NCBI RefSeq assembly: GCF_907165205.1
Contig: NC_058195.1
Location: forward strand, 14,260,001 to 14,324,000
Direction of reading: 5' to 3'
DNA length: 64,000 nucleotides
Source: Coccinella septempunctata
Lineage: Eukaryota > Arthropoda > Insecta > Coleoptera > Coccinellidae
Shown: positions 45,831 through 55,080 of the stretch, one piece after another
Position numbering within the stretch: the stretch's first letter is position 1
How the letters are laid out: each line of letters begins with the position of its first letter
Program-made: the position numbers and the translations under genes
The notes under the pieces: generated by a model
The model's database searches: none
What the model saw: only the letters and a program-made list of their open reading frames with translations
What the model was told of the DNA's origin: nothing

Positions 45831-46688
45831 CTCGAAAAGTACGTGATGCCTTATATTGTAACATTGGAAGACAAAACACGATAATGAATTTCTTACCGCC
45901 TTTGATCTTCGAAAAGGCGATCCAATTCTGCATCAGTGTCGCAACTGCCAACACACTCGGATTATCGCACATTGTCACTTCTTCCGATTCATCAATTCGA
46001 GCAATACGGACTATCTCTCTTTGGGTTGATCGTAAAGACTGAACAGCCCGCGTAACCCGCAGGTGAGTGAACCGTTTTGCAAATATTATTGAACACGGGA
46101 CCTAAAATACCCTCGACTTACGCGTTCGTTCACACCGCGTGTTACTCTCCGTAATGTGCAGCAATTCGTCGTGCGCTATTTCTCGGTCTGCGGACTTGGT
46201 TAAAGTCAACGCAAAACGAAGTCCCGAGGGATTAGTCATTTATTTTGATTCCGCGCCGTACACGATTGGTCGGTGTACCGAAAAAGCAACGTCCCTGTTT
46301 AATTAGTGGAAAACAGCGGTAAATAATTCGGAAAATATTTCGCCAAACGGTCATGGGGTGTTGTTAAATTGGACAAAAAATTTTGTGAGTCATCGGTATC
46401 TATAGGGTAGAGAAATTGGTTATACAGCATGATCCTCTCAAGGGGTTATACTAGAAATTGAGTCCAGTGGATCAAGAATGGATGGTTACTGATATTCTAA
46501 CGTTTTTTGTCTTCTTTCCGGAAAGAATGACATAGTTCCGATATTCCCGAAAAGTAGTACCAGTATTCTTAAGGACAATAGAGTTATTAATCGTCTCTGG
46601 TCGTTCCGGTTCTACTGTAAATTGAATGTAGCCAGTAACACCAGCAATATCGGCACTAAAAGTAGTTGGAGAGCTCAAGAGGGAAATA
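45831..46688. other. No gene recognised; CpG-rich stretch
   Basis: 45890-46330 is CpG-rich and contains CCCGCAGGTGAGTG, a good donor motif near 46060, so an untranslated exon of an unknown gene is possible. No coding frame is convincing. Confidence 0.35.
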
Positions 46689-47893
46689 CGGGATTTACTC
46701 GAGCGTCTCAGATTAATATAAGGAGAGATATTCGGGACCCTGTAGAGTACCTCTACCAAAAATTAGATCTGTATATAGGGGGAATTGTCTAGGACAGTAT
46801 GTACATTGTACATACTCGAGCGTGCCAGATTAAGATATACATTTGTAGTTAACTACATGTTGAAAAGCATACATTCTCTTAATCTGACAATTGAAGCGTG
46901 ACGAAAATGTGTGGGAGGGCGCCAAAGTTGCAAAACTTGGCTTTTTTTCTTCATTTGAAGCTAATGATTCAAGAATAACGGAAAAAATATAATCTGACAA
47001 TAAAAATTGGCCAAAGGTCACAAAAATAAGTTTTTTTGAATTATCTCCTCTCCCGGGCTTCAAATTGTTTTAGGATTCATTATAAGAGTTGTAGAGCATA
47101 ACATTTTCTACAAATTTTGTCCGAAGCAATTTTTTTCTACGTTTGAATCATTTTGAGATATACGGCGATAAATATACATTAGAATGGGTTTCTACATGGA
47201 CCCTGGCCTTTCGCATGTGTGGCTAACCTCTTCGCCCCTATCGCCCTCAAACTCGAAAACGGTTAAGAGTAGGCAAAATTGCTTCAGACAGAAGTTGTAT
47301 AAAATTTTATTATCTACGACTTTCATAATGAATACATAAACGATTGGAGTTACACGTAGGGAGATATTTTTAAAAAATTCCTTGTTATTATCTCAAACTG
47401 TCAGATTAAGAAAACCCCCTGATTAGTGTCAGATTGATGGATCAACACGTCTACAACACCGAGATAAACCAACGGTATGAAAATCTGCTCGCTCGAATAA
47501 GTGCAAGTAACGTTTTAATTTGCATTTTCAATGGACCGCTCTGACCTTGTGTCACGTACGAATTGCAGTCTCTTGTGAAATAGCTTCCTTTGTGTCCAAT
47601 TAACATATCCTCTAAAAATATGACACGCTCGAAGAAAAAACTCTTCCGTACGGCCAGCCCCACCACGAAAACTGTCAGATTAACATGAATTTATCATCAG
47701 AGACACGTAGGGCATATACAGAGTATCTTAATCTGACACGCTGGAGTATGTACACCTGACGATTTTCTTTTACATCTTTGAAAACCTGCAGACGCTTTCC
47801 CCGCAGAAAGTGCATACATATTAAAACCTTTTTTTTTTCTACCACCTAATCTTAAAAATCCACTAGGTCCCCACGACGCTCGAGTAAATCCCG
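46689..47893 (+). mobile_element. Family H element, complete copy (1205 bp)
   Basis: Bounded by CGGGATTTACTCGAGCGT and its exact inverse ACGCTCGAGTAAATCCCG. Several internal CTCGAGCG...CAGATTAA motifs occur in both orientations (46812, about 47490, 47731). Open frames at 46830-47063 and 47451-47666 (-) lack motifs. Class not identified; the 18-bp TIR suggests a non-autonomous DNA transposon. Confidence 0.65.
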
Positions 47894-47946
47894 ATTTAGC
47901 ATCGTCGGCTCCCCAACTATAACTCAATATTGTATTATCGGTATAC

Positions 47947-48383
47947 ACTCGAGTCTTTGAGTAACAGTACATTCTTGAGGTCAAAAGAACACTTTTTTCT
48001 TCTATCATTTTTTCAGATTCGGCCCAGATATGAAACTATTAAAGTTTTCAGCTATTTGAAATTTACATAATGAGCTATGGAAGAACAATAAAAGCTAAAT
48101 CTATGATACTTCACATCTACGGTTCTTGTGAACAGGGTTGCATTCAGGCAAAGTATCAAATTTTTCGAATTTAACCGATATTTTTTATTTTTGAATATCT
48201 AAATACTTACTCGGCGCATTATATGGGAAATATGAATACTTTTATTTTCTAAAATGGTCAAATACTCATTAATGCGCGTTCGACTAGATTTACTTTGAGC
48301 AGTCGGGTTTTTTGAGTTTCTGTAATTTTTATGGTGTGCAACGGGGTCATAATGAGAAACGGATAGATGGGGTGTTGGGTTCG
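47947..48383 (-). mobile_element. Family 1 element, copy F, left part
   Basis: Matches the family (TTGAGGTCAAAAGAACACTT; GGGTTGCATTCAGGCAAAGT; GGGGTCATAATGAGAAAC) until about 48383, where a LINE begins. The right part resumes at about 51068. Confidence 0.6.
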
Positions 48384-51067
48384 AGTCAAGCTCAGTGAGA
48401 AAATGAGACTTTTTTTAGGTGTATGCTACATTCCACCGAGTGCATCGTCGGAAGAATATGCAAACTTCTTTGACGCGGTCACTGTTTTCATGGAAAACTA
48501 TACCGAAGACATTTTCATCCTGATTGGTGATTTCAATCTCCCTCTTTTTTCCTGGTGCGCGAATGAGAACGGCGAGCTCGTGTGCGATCTGGTTCAGAAG
48601 GACTCTTATACCTACTTCCAAAACTTCATGGCTTATAACTCACTGATGCAGTTCAATGGAAGTCAGAATGGAAATGGTAGAATATTGGATTTTGTTTTGG
48701 CACCCAACATCGGTGTCCATACTTGCCATTCCTCCTCCCCTTTCGTGAGTGAAGATTCTCATCATCCTGCCTTGGATATATTTGTTAGCCGCAGCACAGA
48801 AAAATTCAAACCTGAGAGCTCCAGATCTATTTTCAAGTTTTTTAAAGCAAATTATTCGGAAATAAATAAAGAACTTTCTGATGTCGATTGGAAAGCACTT
48901 CTGAATAGTAAAGACGTCAATACTAATACTTGAACTTTTTACAATGTACTTAATGGTGTAATAGAAAAATATGTCCCGAAACGACCTATCAGAAATAAAA
49001 ATTTCCCTTGTTGGTTTTCGAATGAAACTATGAAGTTGATAAAGGAAAAGATTAAATTTCACAAAAAGTTCAAAAAGTTTGGCAGGGAAAATGATTATGT
49101 TAGCTTTTCTACTCTCCGTAAGCAATGTAAAAAGTCAATTGAAAGAGATTATTGCGATTATATAGACCGTACTGAAAATAATATAAAAGCAAATCCAAGA
49201 AATTTTTGGACATATGTGTCGGAGAGTAGAAGAGATGGACAGATTCCTAGTTTAATGACCCATGCGTATGATGTTTATGATAACCGGCAAGATGTTGTGA
49301 ACGCGTTCGGTGAATATTTTACAGGTGTTTTTGACGATCCGAATAAACCGATTATTTACAGAAAGAAAGAAATGAAAAATTATTATGATGAAATTGATAT
49401 TGGCTATATTCACCGAGATATTATATTGAAGAAGATGAGCGAACTGAAAACTGATAAAGGGCCAGGCCCGGATTTGATACATTAAATCTTGCGCAAATTC
49501 TCTCGATTTACCGTTGCAGATAATCTTCAATCAGTCAGTTCTAACTGGAACATTTCCCAGTAAATGGAAGGTTGCTAAAATCACCCCAATTCATAAGGGC
49601 GGAAAAAAGGACATTATATCGAATTACCGCCCGGTATCTGTATTGAGTCACTTCGGAAAATTATTAGAGTCAATAATAACAGATATTTTATTTGAATCAC
49701 TCAAAAGCAAGCTCAGTGAGAGGCAACACGGGTTTTACAAAGGAAGATCGGTCCTGACTAATTTGGTGCCTTACGCAGAATTTGGATCGGAGTATACAGG
49801 CGAATTCGGTCTACACGGACTTCGCGAAAGCCTTCGATAGGGTCCATCATAAAACTTTGTTCAGTATATTGTCTGACTTTGGAGTTTCGGGAAGGCTTTT
49901 GTTGTGGATAGAGTCATATTTATCGGATAGAAGTCAGTTTGTTGTTGTTGACGGTGTCCCGTCCACGGTCCGAAATGTAACATCGGGCGTGGTTCAGGGA
50001 TCGCACATTGGTCCGGTTCTTTTCAATGTGTACATTGATGATGTAGTAAGTTGTTTTTTGAATGTAAGCTTTGAAATTTATGCGGACGATCTGAAAATGT
50101 ATAGATCCATCAGAAGCTTGGATGACGTGGTTGGATTTCAGGAGGACCTTGATAGGTTCTCTGCCTTCTGCTCTGAACGATATTTATCATTGAGCGTAGA
50201 TAAGTGCAAGCACATTAGGTTCACCAAAAATTTTCAAATAATAGAATTTCCTCTATTCATCGAGGGGGTAATGATACAGGAGGTTCAGTGTGTTAAGGAT
50301 CTTGGCGTGTTTCTTGATTCAAAACTTCTTTTGAAATTCAGGTCGAAAACGTAGTTTCCAAGAGTTTTAAGATGCTTGGTTTTATTCTGAGGATATCTAA
50401 ACTATTCAAAAATAAGGAATCTGTCAAAACCTTATACTTCAGCTTTGTACGTAGTAACTTAGAATATGTAACACCGATCTGGAGTCCTTTTTATTACAAA
50501 TACATAGATAAGTTAGAAAGAGTCCAAAGAAAGTTCACCAAGGTCTTGCAATATCGTTTTGACCGTGGACAGGTAGACCGCCCCTATGATTCTAGGCTGA
50601 AATTATATAATATAATGAGCCTTGAGAATAGAAGGGTTTTTTATGACCAAATTTTTCTTTATAGAATTGTGAATAATTACTTTAGTTTTCCATTAATAGA
50701 ATATGTTCATTTCAATACTCGTTTTTTTGGTGGTCGCAGAAGAGATTTATTTTTTGTACCTCAGGCAAGAACATCTTTATATTTTAACTCGACCTCTTTG
50801 AGGATAAGTCGTTTTTATAATTGGCATATAGGTAGTATTGACCTTTTCAATTTGTCAATATCCGAATTTAAAAAAAAATTACTGACGTATCTGTCTCAAA
50901 ATTATAATAAATAGTTTAGTTTTAGAACTTTGAAAACTCATTTTGTTTGTTTTTTTTGGTCACAATGTAATGAGATATTGTTTTTTTTAATTGTAGTGAA
51001 TCCCTATAATTGGGTTAATCCTGTCGGGGTTCCTGTTTATGTAAATAAATAAATAAATAAATAAAAA
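48384..51067 (+). pseudogene. 5'-truncated, frameshifted LINE (endonuclease-RT)
   Basis: Plus-strand pieces read in order. 48367-48933: second half of an AP endonuclease (GVCYIPPSAS; ILIGDFNLPLFSW; GRILDFVLA; EDSHHPALDIF). 49030-49485: linker. 49514-49840: RT start (WKVAKITPIHKGGKKD; NYRPVSVLSHFGK). 49782-50354: RT core (TDFAKAFDRVHH; GVVQGSHIGPVLF; IYADDLKMY). 50372-50914: thumb and C-terminus, stop at about 50914. It is broken by in-frame stops near 48931 and 49483 and by frame shifts near 49490, 49780 and 50345. It ends in (TAAA)n at 51042-51067 rather than poly(A), as in CR1/L2-related LINEs; the clade call is tentative. Confidence 0.85.
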
Positions 51068-51190
51068 TAAATATTTTGTTCGGAGATTGGATTTTCAACA
51101 GCCTATATTTTTCAACCAAAATTGGCCAAATTGGACGAAATAGTGGAGGGAAAAAGTGTTTATTTTAACCTCGGGAATCTTCCGTTAAAA
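51068..51190 (-). mobile_element. Family 1 element, copy F, right part
   Basis: Resumes after the LINE with TTTTCAACAGCCTATAT, GGAGGGAAAAAGTGTT and AACCTCGGGAATCTTCCGTT. About 90 bp present in other copies is missing at the junction. Confidence 0.55.
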
Positions 51191-52155
51191 TACAGAGTGG
51201 GCCAGCGAAAAAGAAATTGGTTGTTAAACATGCTGTGTGAATCAAATGAATTTTTAGTTGATTTGTTTTATGGTTTCGACGATAATAGTTAACTGCCATA
51301 CACCAGACATCAAAATATTACTGTTCGTTGTTTGAATCAGAGGGTTCGGCATATGCTCTATATTTTCAAACCGCTGCGTCTCGCCAGTCGCAAAAGGAAC
51401 CAAATATAACGAATCCACAGAATGAACTTCTTCTTCCTCCTTTTGAGACAAATATTCAACTTTACTGAATGAGCCTCTTACTAAACAGATCTAAGTAATT
51501 CCAATACTCAATCGGATTTTATAAACTACCTCCTGATATTTCTTACAAATACATTATCGCGACTGGCACAGGCCAGCAGAATTTGAGTCTAAATTGACTC
51601 TATTTCTTTTTTCATTCATCGGTAAATTAACGAAGTCCCACGTTGCCAATTGAATTGCAAGAACAACGGAAAAGAAATATTTGTACCTTTCGACTTTTTC
51701 CTGATGTTTAATGTTGGTTGTCAATGGACTGTATCAACATTACAGTTCGGAAGTGCGAAATTCATGTATGGAAGGAAATGAAATTAAGTGTCTTTCATAA
51801 AATGATAGGGTCTGGATTGTTAACGTTTTCCCCACGGGGTTGCCAATAGAAGTGTCGCAACAAAAATGTCCGATGTTTTATTATTGGTCATTGTCGGAGT
51901 CAAAACAAATACCATATTTGTTTAGCGTTATGTTCCTCAGTTTTGTTTTGTTTCCTCTTTTGTCGTTGCGGTACAAGAATAAATGAGTGAAAATTAAGTT
52001 GATTTGCACAGCATGCTAGACGGATACACCAGTGGAATTCACAATTTAAATTTGAATATTCCAACAACGAGTGGATTAAAAAGAAAAATACTATGCTGAA
52101 CTGAGGATAAAACTTCTTTCAAATGATGTATCACTTACTCTATTCAAAATTTAGG
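51184..52155 (+). repeat. Dispersed repeat family X, copy 2 (with extra internal segment)
   Basis: Colinear with 8985-9510: GAGTGGGCCAGCG, ATGCTGTGTGAATCAAATGA, GTTAACTGCCATACACCAGA, then after about 450 bp of extra sequence GAATAAATGAGTGAAAATTA and TTTGCACAGCATGC. No open frame. Confidence 0.5.
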
Positions 52156-53159
52156 GGTTGCGGTTTTATAACTTAGGGTTGATGCGGTATGGATGTGAGT
52201 TTGAATTTAAATACTGTCGCCCCCGAATCAAAGATCGAAATGTTCGTTTTCAAGAGCCCACCTTGCGAGAATAAGGAAGGAAATTCTTGATTTAATCTAG
52301 ACTCTCGTGTCTCGTGATAAATTAGACTTCGAAAATAATAAATCAAAGAGTAAATTTTGCAGTTTCCACCATTCCTAAAAATATTGACTAGGAGTGATGT
52401 TCACAATAAATATGAGTCATGAACGGTGATGAATCATGTTTAAATTCTCCCAGAAACTGTCTCTATTAAAAAGTTTTTCTGAGAAGTTAAATTTTTATGA
52501 CTCGTTCAGATCTTGCGTTAATCAGATCCATCTGTTGATATTGAATGAAATTTTATGTTTTCGTTGCCCACTATGTCCACCATGACATGACAACTAAGGC
52601 GATTACGAACATGAACTTCTGAGGATTTTTATATTAGTAGTATATTCCAGAAAGGCTTCCTCGTAACATAAAGAAATTACAGTCAATTGAGTTACCTATT
52701 GACCTACCTATTGTGAGTCACAACTCCACACTGTATTAGGAATTGAAAACCGTAACTCACAGTGCCACGTTTTTATTACCTGGTCCTTGACCATCAAAAG
52801 GTCATATTCAATGCATCCTTCATCAAGCCACGTGTCAATCAACGAAACCTGCTACGCTGTACATAATTTTCTTGTTGCAAATACGCCGAGTATTCAACTA
52901 TGTTTAGTGTGTGTCATCCAGTTATTGCACGTGTTAAACTGTTCTAGGAATATCATATATGGCGTTGCCACCTTTTTCGGTTTATTTGGTGGGAGTTATT
53001 TTCCATTTCAATACTCGGAAATATGAGAGAATGCGAGTAGTATAACGATGTGAGCAAGTTGAACATAACCTCGAATTCCAAATCTTGATTGTGATTGGTC
53101 TATGGCTATGGATCAGTGTTTATTCCCAATACCAGCCTGAACTCAACATTTCGATTTTT
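52156..53159. other. Intergenic, no gene recognised
   Basis: Open frame 52787-53026 (+, 79 codons) has a hydrophobic stretch but no family match. Nothing else stands out. Confidence 0.4.
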
Positions 53160-53682
53160 AACAGCCAATTGAAACGAGTAAATCGAGGAGGGCTGTCATT
53201 ACTGAGGAAATCTGAGTTTAAGAGGGGTGTACACCATTTTAGTGATCAGTATTCCGAGTCAATCGCTTGACAGGAGAAGACGTGCTACAGTGCTCCTAGT
53301 GCTATAAAAGAGAAAGCGGACGAGAAAGTCACAGTGCCGTAAAAGTGAAAGCGGAGGTGAAAGTGCCCACTAACCAAGCTACGGAATATTTGATTCCGTC
53401 TGTGAAGTTGTGTAGGTTCTATATTTGCTATCGGAATTTTAATTCGTTAAAATTTTCAAAGTTGGTGTTCATCCTAAGTGTCCAGAGAATTTTCTCGTTG
53501 GTACTGCAGAAAACATCAGGTGAGCTTATTTTTCGTATCTTTCTTTCTGATTTTTCTCATAGCGTAGAGAATTTTTGATGAGCCGTTTTGTTTTTATGCA
53601 TGAGATACATTTTTCTTTTGTCTTGAAAAATTTTATTTCCAATTTCTTCGAGTAGCGAAGTAATTATTAATTAGATTCTAAA

Positions 53683-55080
53683 ATGTCTGACCATTCGGAC
53701 TGCGAGTCCGTAATGGAAGAAGACGCGCCAGAAATCGCTAATGTCGTGTCCGAACACGATATTTTGAGAGAGGAGAACGCAAGTTTGAAAGCGAGGGTGA
53801 ATGAGTTAGATAGATGCGTATCTAGCTTAGTTGCTGAGATTAAAAATCTCAGGGAGAGGCTCGAGTTGCAGGAGGGAAATAAGGAAAGTCCTTACTCCAA
53901 AGCACTCAAGAAGAACATTATTTTGAAAAATGTCCAAGAAGTGAACTTACCGGTTCAAAAACAGAAGATGGAGGTGGTCAAAACCCCTCAAACCAAAATT
54001 TCCCCACCCGCCAAAAGAGTGAGAAAGGATAGCTCCTCGTCAAATGAAGAGGCAAACAAGAAAAGAGTCTTGGAAACCCCAGCCCAAGAGAAAACCACTC
54101 CAGTGGAGAGAAAAGAAAAAATCCCCCCAGTTACCCTGAGGGGTACGTCCGAATGGACGTCAATTTCCAACGCGTTAATGCGAAACGGAATAAATTACAG
54201 CAGAGCGACTACTGTGAAGGACGGAATTAGGGTCGTTCCACAAACCGCGGAAGACCACAGAAGAATGACGGACTTCCTTCATAAAATAAATAGGGAGTTT
54301 TACACTCTTCAACGGGAGGAAGAAAAGAAAATCTATGCGGTAGTGAGATATCTACCGCTGGATGCAGATATCCCGACGATCCTTGACGACCTCAAGGATC
54401 AAGGGATCGTCGATGCTGAGGTCATAAGAATGACCTCAAATATAACTAAGAGGCCGATGCCCTTATTGCTGGTTAAAACCCAGAATAAGGGTATCTTCGA
54501 GGTGAGAAGGCTCTACAACATGAACTGTGTTGTTGAACCTAAGAGAAGGACGACCGGGCCTGGACAATGTTACCGCTGTCAGCGATATGGACATGCCCAA
54601 AGTAAGTGCACTTTTCCATGGAGGTGCGTGAAATGCTCCGGTAATCACAGCTCCAAGGAGTGTACGCTCACCAGGGAGAACGAGGAGCGAAATGCCTCTT
54701 GTGTTCTCTGTGGAGAGCAAGGACATCCAGCCAGCTACAAGGGATGTAGCGAATGGAAATTGGTCACTAAAAAGACCAAGAGATCGCCAAGATCGAACCA
54801 GACCAGCTCGAGGCCAACACAAAATACACCGAGGCCATCCCCAAACTCTTCGGAAGTGAAGAAACCCCAGGAAACTGCAACCGAAGCAGTCAAAGAGACG
54901 AAGAAACCAGAGAAAAAGACGGAAAAGGCAAAAACCGTCAAAAAAGCCGAAACCAGAAAAGGAATTTCTGGAATCACTGAGGAACTGGATAAGTTCACGA
55001 AAAACCTCCTCAGCACGATGATGCAGAATCTGGAGAAAGAGATTGAGAAGAAGATGCAGCAAATTATTAAGAATATTTAA
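53683..55080 (+). CDS. LINE ORF1: Gag-like RNA-binding protein with three zinc knuckles (465 aa)
   Basis: The ORF1 product of Jockey-type LINEs coats the element RNA (family knowledge). Residues about 24-66 form a coiled coil (HDILREENASLKARVNEL). About 95-150 is Lys/Ser/Pro-rich with basic clusters. About 215-290 matches the domain preceding the C2HC fingers in Jockey elements (AVVRYLPLDADIPTILDDL). Zinc knuckles are C296-X2-C-X4-H-X4-C309, C315-X2-C-X3-H-X4-C327 and C340-X2-C-X4-H-X6-C355. The C-terminus is Lys-rich with a second short coiled coil. The start ATG follows an AT-rich leader. Its stop codon overlaps the ORF2 start as TAATG. The long minus-strand frames opposite it are shadows. 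Confidence 0.9.
   Translation: MSDHSDCESVMEEDAPEIANVVSEHDILREENASLKARVNELDRCVSSLVAEIKNLRERLELQEGNKESPYSKALKKNIILKNVQEVNLPVQKQKMEVVKTPQTKISPPAKRVRKDSSSSNEEANKKRVLETPAQEKTTPVERKEKIPPVTLRGTSEWTSISNALMRNGINYSRATTVKDGIRVVPQTAEDHRRMTDFLHKINREFYTLQREEEKKIYAVVRYLPLDADIPTILDDLKDQGIVDAEVIRMTSNITKRPMPLLLVKTQNKGIFEVRRLYNMNCVVEPKRRTTGPGQCYRCQRYGHAQSKCTFPWRCVKCSGNHSSKECTLTRENEERNASCVLCGEQGHPASYKGCSEWKLVTKKTKRSPRSNQTSSRPTQNTPRPSPNSSEVKKPQETATEAVKETKKPEKKTEKAKTVKKAETRKGISGITEELDKFTKNLLSTMMQNLEKEIEKKMQQIIKNI

Noticed and set aside
54463..55062. 199-codon minus-strand open frame
   Set aside because: It is the antisense shadow of LINE ORF1; its composition mirrors the zinc-knuckle and Lys-rich coding sequence.
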